A stretch of DNA of 50,334 bases from Balneolaceae bacterium UBA1514. Lineage in GTDB: Bacteria; Bacteroidota; Rhodothermia; Balneolales; Balneolaceae. The stretch spans positions 1-50,334 of the forward strand of contig DCQQ01000035.1 in NCBI GenBank assembly GCA_002323515.1, written 5' to 3'. This document shows positions 11,470-19,715 of the stretch, one piece after another. Both the position numbers and the translations under genes were made by a program. Within the stretch, counting starts at the first letter, position 1. Every line of letters begins with the position of its first letter. Below the pieces are notes generated by a model that was not told where the DNA came from, did not search any database, and worked only from the letters and a program-made list of their open reading frames with translations.

Positions 11470-12226
11470 AACTACACCTCATATATTAGTCTCCAATGAC
11501 GATGGATTTTTTTCAAAAGGGATTCAAGCACTCGCGCGAGTGGCCGCAGAGTTTGGGCGGGTAGTGGTGGTAGCTCCAGATAGAGAGCAAAGTGCGGTTG
11601 GACATGCCGTTACTATTCATGACCCATTACGAGCGAATCGGATAAAAGTGGTTGATGATATTGAGGGCTTTTCAGTAACAGGTACCCCTGCGGATTGCGT
11701 AAAATTGGCTAATGATCAACTTTTGGAGGAAAAGCCTGATTTGGTGCTGAGTGGAATTAACCATGGGAGTAATGCGGGTATTAACTTGTTGTATTCTGGT
11801 ACCGTAAGCGCTGCAACAGAGGGCACCGTTTTAGGCTATCCATCTATCGCTGTTTCGTGCACGGATTACAACAGTGACGCGGACCTAAGTGGATGCATGG
11901 CAGCAGCTCGTTTAATGATTAGTCAAGTACTTAAAAAAGGTCTGCCAAAAGGGGTGACCCTTAATATAAACGCCCCATCGGGTCCATTTAAGGGGCTTAA
12001 GTGGTCGAAAATGGCTGATTCAAGGTATGTTGAAGAGTACGAAGGGCGCAAAGATCCATTAGAACGACAGTATTACTGGTTAACAGGGAAATTTGAATTA
12101 TTGGATACCTCGTCGGACGCAGATATACAGTTGCTTAATCAGGGCTACGCTGCAGTCACACCTATTCAGTATGATTTAACCGATTATGACTTACTTAACG
12201 AAATGAAGCAGAGCTTAGAGTCCTGA
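11462..12226 (+). CDS. surE: 5'-nucleotidase SurE
   Basis: Metal-dependent nucleoside monophosphatase (also exopolyphosphatase in some species) associated with stationary-phase survival. I chose ATG 11462, giving about 254 residues, because the family core begins at once with [15 protein letters not shown]. The metal-binding aspartates are Asp13 and Asp14. In-frame ATGs at 11417, 11447 and 11453 are possible starts but would extend further into pan[20 protein letters not shown] and the following alanine-rich stretch are the conserved metal and substrate region. Translation is probably coupled to panB through the eight-base overlap. Confidence 0.93.
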   Translation: MPKTTPHILVSNDDGFFSKGIQALARVAAEFGRVVVVAPDREQSAVGHAVTIHDPLRANRIKVVDDIEGFSVTGTPADCVKLANDQLLEEKPDLVLSGINHGSNAGINLLYSGTVSAATEGTVLGYPSIAVSCTDYNSDADLSGCMAAARLMISQVLKKGLPKGVTLNINAPSGPFKGLKWSKMADSRYVEEYEGRKDPLERQYYWLTGKFELLDTSSDADIQLLNQGYAAVTPIQYDLTDYDLLNEMKQSLES

Positions 12227-12298
12227 ACCTTAGCTAAAGATCATTTACATGAACCTGTTAGCAGCTTCATTTTATTTCACACTCCTTTAAAAAAAGAT

Positions 12299-13153
12299 TT
12301 AGAGCTTGCGGCTCTCAAGGTGCTGGACTAAGGCTGTCCAAAATTCTAGATATCTCTTTTTTGCTTCTCTGGTTCCTACCTGAACATTAATCTGGTTTAA
12401 ATGGGACAGACGAATAGTACCTAAATGCTCTCCCCATTGCGCACTTTGAACCGAGACAAAAGAATCGTTAGGACCTTCTTTTTCATGGATTAGATTGTTT
12501 TGGAAGAGGAAGACGGGATTCAAAGGGTCGTTAGTGCCTTTTCCCACCGCTGCGGAATAGGAGAAAAGTGGAATATTCGTAGGATCGGAAGTGCTTGGAT
12601 TGAAGTGTTCTTGCACATAGGTACGAGTCAATTGTTCTACAGAACCAAAAGCATCGTTACGCTCTTTGATGTACACATTATCTGCAAACCAGTCCACTAT
12701 ATCTCCAATACGTTCGGATAGCACTTCTGGAGTGCTTCGAACAAAATCAGCCAGATAGGTCCCTTTATGAGGAGTAGCTATAGTGGTTAGTGAAGCGACT
12801 TTTTCTTCTATGCCTAAATGAGTAAGGGCATATCTCATATCTAGCCCACCCATACTGTGGGCAATTACGTTGAACTTTACTATTGAATGCCGCTGGCTCA
12901 GTTCGGTAATGATGCGTGCCCAACTTCGAGCGCGGACTTCAATCGGAGCATAGGGGACTATGTTGGGAGCAAAGGCCCAAAGTCCATGTTCTCGCATCCA
13001 CATGCAAGGATCGTGCAATGGTGAGGGTTTTACTAAAGAGCCAATGGCTCCAAAGCCATGACATAAAAGTACTGGGTGGCGAAGGGACCAAACCTCAGGT
13101 TGTGGATATTCTTTGAGTTCTAGTCGTTTAAGTAACCCACTTCGATCTTTCAT
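12299..13153 (-). CDS. Lipase-like alpha/beta hydrolase
   Basis: A 284-residue alpha/beta-hydrolase of the bacterial triacylglycerol-lipase/esterase type. HPVLLCHGFGAIG provides the oxyanion-hole region. The nucleophile elbow is AHSMGG with Ser100. Asp230 in GPNDSFVSV and His251 in RLSHLNQIN complete a plausible triad. The motif DMRYAL after the elbow is typical of lipases that resemble Pseudomonas lipase LipA. No signal peptide is visible at the chosen start, so it may be cytoplasmic. Its ATG overlaps the stop of the upstream small exported protein (ATGA, four bases), so the two are translationally coupled. The actual substrate is unknown. Confidence 0.85.
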   Translation of the reverse strand: MKDRSGLLKRLELKEYPQPEVWSLRHPVLLCHGFGAIGSLVKPSPLHDPCMWMREHGLWAFAPNIVPYAPIEVRARSWARIITELSQRHSIVKFNVIAHSMGGLDMRYALTHLGIEEKVASLTTIATPHKGTYLADFVRSTPEVLSERIGDIVDWFADNVYIKERNDAFGSVEQLTRTYVQEHFNPSTSDPTNIPLFSYSAAVGKGTNDPLNPVFLFQNNLIHEKEGPNDSFVSVQSAQWGEHLGTIRLSHLNQINVQVGTREAKKRYLEFWTALVQHLESRKL

Positions 13154-13605
13154 AAGTCTGTAGAATTAGGCTGATTGGTAAGGGTAGAATCTGAGGAAGG
13201 GGTTAAATCAGGATTGGTTCGAACTCGTAAGGTGCGGTGCACAGTACCATTTGCGGTAACATAAAGGTGTACATCACGTTCAGGGAAGAGGACTTTTCCA
13301 GGTAGTTGAACTCCATAATTTGCCAGCAGCCTGTGTAATTCATAGTGAAGGGTTGTCTTTGAAAATCCTGGAGGGGTGTCGATTTGATATACTTTACGGG
13401 TAAAAAGGGAATCCTGAATGGCCGTATAGACTCGGTAATGGTTGTTTGCAATACCTTGTTCTTGAAGTCCTTGCTGTATTAATTTGTCCAAGTGCTCTTG
13501 CGATATGATACGCATAGGAGTGGTGGCGGGGGTGGAAATGAGTAAATAAGCAGTGCTAAGACAAGCAAAAGTAAGGAGAAGCACGAGTACTAATTTTTTA
13601 TTCAT
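13150..13605 (-). CDS. Small exported or membrane-anchored protein, unknown function
   Basis: A 151-residue protein with an N-terminal MNKK followed by a hydrophobic stretch (about residues 5-24), which is a signal peptide or an uncleaved anchor. No lipobox is seen in the expected place. The remainder is soluble and polar, with a Ser/Thr/Asn-rich C-terminal tail. I do not recognise a domain. It begins 10 bases after coaBC and overlaps the lipase gene by four bases, so it belongs to the yicC-gmk-rpoZ-coaBC operon. A gene whose product is an exported partner of the lipase is possible, but that is speculation from position. Confidence 0.7.
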   Translation of the reverse strand: MNKKLVLVLLLTFACLSTAYLLISTPATTPMRIISQEHLDKLIQQGLQEQGIANNHYRVYTAIQDSLFTRKVYQIDTPPGFSKTTLHYELHRLLANYGVQLPGKVLFPERDVHLYVTANGTVHRTLRVRTNPDLTPSSDSTLTNQPNSTDL

Positions 13606-13615
13606 AAGAGATCGA

Positions 13616-14863
13616 TTAGCTCAAAAATATGCTGCGCAGTAGACTCATAGCCAAGTCATCTTTAGGTCCTTCGAACGATTCCTCTACACCATCCCCAACT
13701 AAGGTCACTTTGTTGTAGTCACTTGCGAAGCCTTGTTGCTGGGTCCTAATATAATTGGCTACAATCCAGTCGGCATTTTTCTTAGTTCGTTTGGCTCTGG
13801 CTTGTTCTAGTAAATTAGTGGTTTCCATTGCAAAGCCAATGCTTATAGTGTACGGATGTTTATGCTCCCCAATCCATTGAAGAATGTCTGGGGTAGACGC
13901 TAAGGAAATATGGGACTCTCCTTGTGTCTTTTTGACTTTGTGATCGTGTTGAGTGGTGGGTCTAAAATCTGATACTGCTGCTGCTTTAATGAAAAGGTCG
14001 GCTGGATGAAGTACTTTCACTTGTTCAAACATGTCCTGCGCGGATACTACACTATAGCTGTAAATACCCTCTGGGATAGACAGCGAAATTGGTCCATGCA
14101 CCAAATGAACTTGCCCCCCTAATCGGTGTGCTGCTTTTGCCATTGCGAGTCCCATTTTACCCGAACTTGGGTTGGATATAAACCGGACCGGATCAATATG
14201 TTCACGTGTAGGCCCTGCCGTAACAACTATTTTCTTCCCGTATAGAAGTCCTTTTTTTGCAGCCAGTAGTGTTTCAATGTGCGCTACAATATCATCGGGC
14301 TCGGGTAATCGCCCTTTGCCGGTGAGCCCGCTGGCCAAGTATCCTTCCTCGGGTTCTAGAAGATGAAAACCGCGACTTTTTAGGAGTTCAAAATTGTGTG
14401 CAGTAGCTGGAGCATTCATCATCTCCCCATCCATGGTAGGGCAGATCAATAGGGGTGCCCTGGAAGCCAGTACAGCAGCGGTGAGTAAATTATCGGAATT
14501 ACCGTGGGTAATTTTTGCAATGGTATTGGCCGTGCATGGAGCTATTACAAACAAGTCTGCCCATTCGCTCCACTGAATGTGGCGTGTCCAAGGATTATGG
14601 ACTAGTTCAGAGGTGCCATCCTCAGACGATCTTTCACCTAATATTGATCTCTTGTGGGTATCGTCTTGAACAAAGGTGTGTACTCCCACTTCGTGACCCG
14701 TTAGAGCAGAAAAAGTTTCTTCTCCTATAAATCTGGTAGCAGCGGGAGTCATAATTACCCGTACAAGGGCATCTTTTTTTTGAAGAGCACGTACCAAGTA
14801 CGCCGCTTTATACGCCGCTATACCTCCGGTCACCCCTAGTAGGATGTGTTTCCCGGAGAGCAT
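13616..14863 (-). CDS. coaBC: Bifunctional phosphopantothenoylcysteine decarboxylase / phosphopantothenate-cysteine ligase
   Basis: Two consecutive steps of CoA synthesis in one polypeptide (415 residues). The flavin-dependent CoaC half (about 1-190) shows [16 protein letters not shown] and the conserved histidine in HIQWSEWAD (His95). The CoaB half (about 205-410) starts with the signature [20 protein letters not shown]. Two CoaC positions differ from the Escherichia coli enzyme. The PxMN motif reads PTMDGEMM, and the loop that carries a catalytic cysteine in E. coli reads [11 protein letters not shown], with no cysteine. I believe similar variants occur in related phyla, so this is more likely lineage variation than loss of function. 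It sits between rpoZ and a small exported protein. Confidence 0.95.
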   Translation of the reverse strand: MLSGKHILLGVTGGIAAYKAAYLVRALQKKDALVRVIMTPAATRFIGEETFSALTGHEVGVHTFVQDDTHKRSILGERSSEDGTSELVHNPWTRHIQWSEWADLFVIAPCTANTIAKITHGNSDNLLTAAVLASRAPLLICPTMDGEMMNAPATAHNFELLKSRGFHLLEPEEGYLASGLTGKGRLPEPDDIVAHIETLLAAKKGLLYGKKIVVTAGPTREHIDPVRFISNPSSGKMGLAMAKAAHRLGGQVHLVHGPISLSIPEGIYSYSVVSAQDMFEQVKVLHPADLFIKAAAVSDFRPTTQHDHKVKKTQGESHISLASTPDILQWIGEHKHPYTISIGFAMETTNLLEQARAKRTKKNADWIVANYIRTQQQGFASDYNKVTLVGDGVEESFEGPKDDLAMSLLRSIFLS

Positions 14864-14866
14864 ATG

Positions 14867-15157
14867 TTAATCTACTTCAGGTCTGCGATAATAAATAGCA
14901 TCGTCTTCCATCTCGGTGATAGCTCGGCGAGTGGCATGCGGTAGTTTTTCGAATGCCTTGGAAATTTGCTCTTGTTCTTCGTTAAAAGAAAATTCATCGT
15001 CATCCTCAAAGCCTTCAAAGTATTGTAGCTTTTCGTCTAATTCGAGTTTTTCTTGAGCTGCGATCTGACGGGCTCTTTTACCCAAAATAACCATGAGTTC
15101 GTACTTATTTCCGGTTACTTCTTTTAGATGTTCGATATCGAGTGTTTTAATCGGCAT
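14867..15157 (-). CDS. rpoZ: DNA-directed RNA polymerase subunit omega
   Basis: Small RNA polymerase subunit that helps assembly of the beta' chain. The 96-residue protein has the omega core NKYELMVILGKRARQIA (about residues 17-33). An acidic middle (EGFEDDDEFSF) and a C-terminal extension ending YYRRPEVD follow. Sequence identity to the classical omega is limited to the core helix region. Position gives strong support: it directly follows gmk (four-base gap) and precedes coaBC, the order seen in many bacteria. Confidence 0.85.
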   Translation of the reverse strand: MPIKTLDIEHLKEVTGNKYELMVILGKRARQIAAQEKLELDEKLQYFEGFEDDDEFSFNEEQEQISKAFEKLPHATRRAITEMEDDAIYYRRPEVD

Positions 15158-15161
15158 AGAT

Positions 15162-15731
15162 TTAATATGAATTCATGAAGGTTTGAACAGTTTCTTTTAG
15201 TTCGCTGTAGGCTCGTTCTAAATCATCGTTTGTTATTATATAATCAAATTGACCTGAATACCCAAGTTCTTCTTCTGCTCGTTCAAGTCGGAGCTTTAGG
15301 GAATTTTCACTATCGGTATTGCGATTTCTAAGTCGCTTTTCCAAGGTTTCGAGTGATGGAGGTCGCAAGAACAAAGCCAAACAATATTCATCGAATAGTG
15401 ACTTCAAGCGTACGGCACCTTTTACATCCACATCGAGCAAAGTAAAATATCCTTTTTCTATATTTTTTACAAGTTCTGAACGTAATGTTCCGTATCGAGT
15501 TCCACCATAAAACTCTTCCCATTCAATAAAGTCCCCATCATCTATTTTTTGCTGGAATGAGTCCATGCTCAAAAAATAGTAGTCAACCCCATGAGATTCA
15601 CCTTTTCGGCGAGCTCTGGTAGTCGCAGAAACACTGAATTTTAGTTGAGGGAAGTCATCAAATAATCGCTTGGCCATGGTGGATTTACCAGTCCCACTGG
15701 GGGCTGCGAGCAATATAGTGAGAGGCTGCAT
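15162..15731 (-). CDS. gmk: Guanylate kinase
   Basis: Phosphorylates GMP to GDP with ATP, feeding GTP and ppGpp pools. The 189-residue protein has the P-loop APSGTGKST (from about residue 10) and the GMP-binding features SATTRARRKGE and DYYFLS. Further GMP-site motifs are FIEWEEFYGGTRYGT and LLDVDVKGA. Its start codon shares one base with the yicC stop (TAATG), indicating coupled translation. Length and motif order are normal. Confidence 0.96.
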   Translation of the reverse strand: MQPLTILLAAPSGTGKSTMAKRLFDDFPQLKFSVSATTRARRKGESHGVDYYFLSMDSFQQKIDDGDFIEWEEFYGGTRYGTLRSELVKNIEKGYFTLLDVDVKGAVRLKSLFDEYCLALFLRPPSLETLEKRLRNRNTDSENSLKLRLERAEEELGYSGQFDYIITNDDLERAYSELKETVQTFMNSY

Positions 15732-16618
15732 TACTCGATATTTTGGACTTGTTCTCTGATTTGTTCTAACATTTCCTTGGCTTTCACTACCTCATGAGCT
15801 ATGCCGGAGTCGTTGGCCTTAGATCCGATAGTATTGAGCTCTCGATTAATTTCTTGGGTCAAGAAGTTTAATCGACGACCTGCATGCTCCTCGGAGTGAA
15901 TAGCCTCCATAAAGAATTTTAAATGAGCAGCTAACCGAACCGTTTCTTCGGTGATATCCATTTTATCAGCCATTAAAGCTACCTCCATTTCTAACCGGTC
16001 TGGATCTATTTTTTCATCATCTAAGAGGGTTAAAATTCGTTCCAGTAATCTCTTTTTTAGATCTTCACCACGGGCATCGGTTGTCTGCTGAATCTGAATT
16101 ATGGCTTCTTGAATACCTGATATTCGACTGCTTATATCTGCTTCCAATTGGGCTCCTTCTTGCTGCTTCATTTCCATTAACTTTTCAATGGCTATAGCAT
16201 TAGCTTGCTGAATGAGGGACCAACACAGTTTGTCATGTTCGGGGTCTTGTACCGGTTCGGGCTGGGTGATCAGATCGTTAAAGTTGAGTAGTTGATTGAG
16301 CTCTAAAGGCCCCTCTAATCCAATGGTTGTTTGAATTTCTTGGAGAATTTGAACATAGTTAGCTAATTTTTGAGCGTCCACAACAGGAGCTTGGCGCTGA
16401 AATTCTTTGTAATCTAAGTAAATACTAACGTTGAGTTTTCCGCGTGAGATGTATTGCGCCAGCACTTCTTTAAACTGCAATTCCTTGTCTTGAAATTGCT
16501 GCGGTAATCGAACGCCTACATCAAGGTAGCGGGAATTTAAGGTCTTGAGTTCCACCATGGCTGTCACCCCATGTGCGCTAGCTTCACCACGCCCGAACCC
16601 TGTCATCGAAATAATCAT
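15731..16618 (-). CDS. yicC: YicC-family endoribonuclease
   Basis: A 295-residue member of the YicC/YloC family. It starts with the conserved MIISMTGFGRGEA and ELKTLNSRYLDVGVRLP. The C-terminal DUF1732 region (about 210-295) includes HLKFFMEAIHSEEHAGRRLNFLTQEINRE in its conserved form and ends near VKAKEMLEQIREQVQN. Characterised members are endoribonucleases involved in small-RNA turnover. The target here is unknown. It is the first gene of the minus-strand yicC-gmk-rpoZ-coaBC operon. The divergent carbamoyltransferase gene starts about 120 bases away. Confidence 0.93.
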   Translation of the reverse strand: MIISMTGFGRGEASAHGVTAMVELKTLNSRYLDVGVRLPQQFQDKELQFKEVLAQYISRGKLNVSIYLDYKEFQRQAPVVDAQKLANYVQILQEIQTTIGLEGPLELNQLLNFNDLITQPEPVQDPEHDKLCWSLIQQANAIAIEKLMEMKQQEGAQLEADISSRISGIQEAIIQIQQTTDARGEDLKKRLLERILTLLDDEKIDPDRLEMEVALMADKMDITEETVRLAAHLKFFMEAIHSEEHAGRRLNFLTQEINRELNTIGSKANDSGIAHEVVKAKEMLEQIREQVQNIE

Positions 16619-16738
16619 AGTCTAAGAAATAAAAGGTTATTTAAAAGTACAAAATGCCGTTGTCGATTAAAAACGCTGTCTGTTAAAAACAAGCAGGGAA
16701 ACTATGTTTTATTAAGGCTGAAATCCTATCTTAGGTGC

Positions 16739-18634
16739 ATGAATATTTTAGGTATATCCGCCTTTTATCACGATTCGGCCGCTGCATTTTTGGAGGATGG
16801 GACGATTATTGCCGCTGCCCAAGAAGAGCGTTTCACCCGCAAGAAACAAGACTCAGGCTTTCCAAGCCGCGCCATACAATATGTGCTCGATGAATCTGGT
16901 TACTCATTGCAGCAGGTTGATGTTATTGTCTTTTACGATAAACCCTTTTTAAAACTAGAGAGACTTTTAGAAAGTTACCTTTCCTACGCACCTCGTGGTA
17001 TTCGCTCGTTTATAGCAGCAATGCCGGTATGGTTAAAAGAAAAAATGTTTCTCAAACGAATGATACGGCAGTCGTTAACCGAAATGGGATTTGAAGGGGT
17101 GAAAAAAATACCCTTACTATTTCCTGAGCATCATCTTTCGCATGCGGCGAGTGCATTTTACCCATCGCCCTTTGAAGAGGCTGCGATATTGACTATTGAT
17201 GGAGTAGGTGAGTGGGCAACGGCATCGATTAGCAAAGGTTCTGGGACCAATATTACGCTTATTAAAGAATTGAATTTTCCCCATTCACTTGGACTTTTAT
17301 ATTCGGCTTGCACTTATTTTTTAGGCTTCAAGGTTAATTCTGGTGAATATAAGTTAATGGGTTTGGCACCTTATGGGGTTCATGGCAGTAAGCAGGTAGA
17401 GGAGTTTAAACAAAAAATTTACCGGCATTTAATTCACCTATATGACGACGGTTCTATTTGGTTGAATGAATCATATTTTAGCTACACCACGGGACTTCGA
17501 ATGGTTCCTGAAAAAAAGTGGGAAGATTTATTTGGGATTCCACGTCGGCAAGATGAACGGGATTTAAGTCCTGAGCAGGCTGATTTGGCACTGGCAATAC
17601 AAGAAGTAACCGAAGAGGTCGTCATTAAAATGGCTCGTCATGCCCAAGAAATTACTGGTTCGGACTATTTATGTATGGCGGGTGGAGTTGCTCTAAATTG
17701 TGTCGCTAATGGTCAGCTGCGCCGAGAAAATCTGTTTACGGACCTATACATTCAACCCGCTGCAGGTGATGCTGGAGGAGCTCTGGGAGCTGCATTGGCC
17801 GCTTATTATCTAAGTTTTGACGGAAAACGTAGACCTAAGCGTGAATCCTTAAAAACACAAACATCAGAGCAAACAAGTTTTTCTGCGATAGCTATGGACG
17901 AAATGCGTGGAGCTTACCTTGGGCCTTCATTCAGCACCGATGCCATTAGAAAGGCATTAAAACCGTATGTTGGGGTATATACCCAATACCCACGACCAGA
18001 TCTTTTCGAAGTAGTAGCTGAGTATCTACACCAAGGTGCGGTGGTTGGTTGGTTTCAAGGTCGAATGGAGTTTGGACCTCGAGCACTTGGAGCAAGAAGT
18101 ATTATTGCTGATCCGCGGCGTAGTGACATGCAAAAAAAATTAAACCTAAAGATAAAATATCGCGAATCGTTTCGTCCTTTTGCTCCTTCTGTGCTTTGGG
18201 AAGACGCTCAAGAATATTTTGGTTTAGAACACCCCTCGCCGTATATGTTATTGGTTTACCCGGTTTCCGAAAAGCATAGGTATGAACTGCCCGAAGGGTT
18301 CCATTCATTCAGTTTGCGTGAAAAATTAGGTGTCGAACGTTCGGATATCCCTGCTATCACACATATTGATTTCTCGGCTCGTGTGCAGACGGTACACTCT
18401 GAAATCAATCCTGATTATGCATCTCTTTTGCAGGCATTTAAAGACAAAACTGGTCTTGGAATGCTTATAAACACCTCTTTCAATGTTCGAGGAGAACCCA
18501 TTGTATGTAGCCCAGCTGATGCCTATGAGTGTTTTATGGATACAGAAATGGATGTTTTGGTGTTGGATGAGTATGTTTTACTTAAATCGGAGCAACCCAA
18601 GTGGGTCAAAAAACGTATGTTTGAAAAAGATTAA
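16739..18634 (+). CDS. Carbamoyltransferase, NodU/CmcH/TobZ (SxtI-like)
   Basis: Transfers a carbamoyl group from carbamoyl phosphate, via carbamoyl-adenylate, to a hydroxyl or similar group of a small molecule or glycan. I chose ATG 16739 (631 residues) because the family begins MNILGISAFYHDSAAA; the open frame extends upstream to 16571 but that part is not family-like and overlaps yicC. The Kae1-like N-terminal domain has HHLSHAASAF (His131, His135), LTIDGVGEWA, the SGEYKLMGLAPYG motif, MAGGVALNCVANG and PAAGDAGGALGAAL (Asp344). The C-terminal domain has GWFQGRMEFGPRALGARSI and LINTSFNVRGEPIV. It is followed by a DUF5989 gene and an SxtJ-like gene. The acceptor substrate is unknown. Confidence 0.93.
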   Translation: MNILGISAFYHDSAAAFLEDGTIIAAAQEERFTRKKQDSGFPSRAIQYVLDESGYSLQQVDVIVFYDKPFLKLERLLESYLSYAPRGIRSFIAAMPVWLKEKMFLKRMIRQSLTEMGFEGVKKIPLLFPEHHLSHAASAFYPSPFEEAAILTIDGVGEWATASISKGSGTNITLIKELNFPHSLGLLYSACTYFLGFKVNSGEYKLMGLAPYGVHGSKQVEEFKQKIYRHLIHLYDDGSIWLNESYFSYTTGLRMVPEKKWEDLFGIPRRQDERDLSPEQADLALAIQEVTEEVVIKMARHAQEITGSDYLCMAGGVALNCVANGQLRRENLFTDLYIQPAAGDAGGALGAALAAYYLSFDGKRRPKRESLKTQTSEQTSFSAIAMDEMRGAYLGPSFSTDAIRKALKPYVGVYTQYPRPDLFEVVAEYLHQGAVVGWFQGRMEFGPRALGARSIIADPRRSDMQKKLNLKIKYRESFRPFAPSVLWEDAQEYFGLEHPSPYMLLVYPVSEKHRYELPEGFHSFSLREKLGVERSDIPAITHIDFSARVQTVHSEINPDYASLLQAFKDKTGLGMLINTSFNVRGEPIVCSPADAYECFMDTEMDVLVLDEYVLLKSEQPKWVKKRMFEKD

Positions 18635-18655
18635 GCTAATTTAAAGACACAAAAC

Positions 18656-18805
18656 ATGGAATTATTAAAAGATTTATGGGGATTTATGAAGGAGCGCAAG
18701 AAAATCTGGTTGGCTCCTGTGATTGTTATATTGGTACTTCTAGGTGCCTTAATTGTTATTGGTGGAGGATCTTCTATTGCCCCATTTATCTACACCTTAT
18801 TCTAA
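18656..18805 (+). CDS. DUF5989 small membrane protein (SxtK-like)
   Basis: A 49-residue gene that is easy to overlook because of its size. It starts MELLKDLWGFMKERKKIWLA, continues through one membrane helix (about residues 21-37, PVIVILVLLG then ALIVIGG) and ends SSIAPFIYTLF. The N-terminal WxFxxxRKKxWL pattern and the terminal APFIYTLF are the hallmarks of DUF5989, the family of saxitoxin-cluster protein SxtK. It begins 21 bases after the carbamoyltransferase stop and ends 12 bases before the SxtJ-like gene. This three-gene order supports the assignment. Its role is unknown; its small size and position suggest a membrane partner of the module. Confidence 0.85.
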   Translation: MELLKDLWGFMKERKKIWLAPVIVILVLLGALIVIGGGSSIAPFIYTLF

Positions 18806-18817
18806 GGTCAGGTACCA

Positions 18818-19204
18818 GTGATTCAAAAAAGCCTTAAAGAGCTACATAATGATCTCATGACTCCTAAGACTCAGTTAGTCATGGTGGTGGGTTTCTGGGG
18901 CATAGCCTGGTTTTTAGAACTCCAGTGGTTAGAGTATGCAGCCATTGGTTTGGGTGGGTTGTTCATTGCGCTTCCCAGTGTGGGAAACCGGATTGTATGG
19001 CTATGGTACCGGCTTGCCTTTGTGCTTAGCTTGTTGGTGAATCCGGTGGTATTAGGCGCGGTATATTGGCTTTTTATTAGCCCAATTGCATTATTGTTTA
19101 GACTTTTTGGTAACGATCCACTCCAAAAAAAGGCTCCATCCCAATCTAATTATCAGATTCGCAATAAAACCTATGAGGCCAGGGATTTGAAATTTCCTTG
19201 GTAG
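18818..19204 (+). CDS. SxtJ-family membrane protein
   Basis: A 128-residue protein with two or three hydrophobic segments (about residues 19-33, 38-52 and 63-90). The diagnostic stretch PIALLFRLFGNDPLQKK (about 91-107) and a polar C-terminus ending DLKFPW are typical of the SxtJ family. The start is GTG at 18818. There is no in-frame ATG between the preceding in-frame stop (TAA 18803) and this codon, and AGG at 18810-18812 is a suitably placed ribosome site. It completes a carbamoyltransferase/DUF5989/SxtJ operon. The molecular function of SxtJ is not known. Confidence 0.85.
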   Translation: MIQKSLKELHNDLMTPKTQLVMVVGFWGIAWFLELQWLEYAAIGLGGLFIALPSVGNRIVWLWYRLAFVLSLLVNPVVLGAVYWLFISPIALLFRLFGNDPLQKKAPSQSNYQIRNKTYEARDLKFPW

Positions 19205-19245
19205 ATGCTAATGAAAAAACTAGCCAACAGGCGATAGCCCTTTGT

Positions 19246-19701
19246 TTATACCTTTATTAAACTCAACGCATTCACACAATATCGAAGACCAGTGGGTGCG
19301 GGGCCATCTGGGAAAACATGCCCTAGGTGGGCATTACAGCAATTACACACGATCTCGATACGCATCATCCCGTGGGAAGAATCGGCAAGGTAGCCAACCA
19401 CGTTGTTTTGAACTGGTTGGGTAAAAGAGGGCCAACCAGAATAGCTTTCGAATTTTTCGCTGGCATCAAATAATTGGGTTTGGCAGCAAGCACAAGCGTA
19501 GAGGCCGGGTTCAAATTTGCTGCATAGTTCACTCGACCATGGTCGCTCGGTACCCTTTAACCGGGTAATGGCAAAAACTTCATCATCTAAGGCCGATTTC
19601 CACTGTTCATGGGACTTTTCAATGCGCTTTGGGGGCTCTGGATTGCCTTTTATAGCGCGATTTTCTACTTCTTTCCAATTCATTAAGAGGGGAGTGGACA
19701 T
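19246..19701 (-). CDS. msrB: Peptide-methionine (R)-S-oxide reductase
   Basis: Repairs oxidised methionine (R-sulfoxide) in proteins. The 151-residue protein carries two zinc CxxC pairs (CACC and CNCC), the substrate-site motifs FESYSGWPSF and GHVFPDGPAPTGLRYCVN, and the catalytic Cys142. No signal peptide is visible, so it is expected in the cytoplasm. It lies 14 bases after the GlmM-DUF1460 gene on the same strand and is convergent with the SxtJ-like gene. Length is normal for a stand-alone MsrB. Confidence 0.96.
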   Translation of the reverse strand: MSTPLLMNWKEVENRAIKGNPEPPKRIEKSHEQWKSALDDEVFAITRLKGTERPWSSELCSKFEPGLYACACCQTQLFDASEKFESYSGWPSFTQPVQNNVVGYLADSSHGMMRIEIVCNCCNAHLGHVFPDGPAPTGLRYCVNALSLIKV

Positions 19702-19715
19702 GATATTTCGTTTGA

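Noticed and set aside
16739..19204. A saxitoxin-type toxin cluster
   Set aside because: Only the three modification and membrane families are present. No polyketide-type starter gene, amidinotransferase or other sxt core gene is nearby, so toxin production is not supported.
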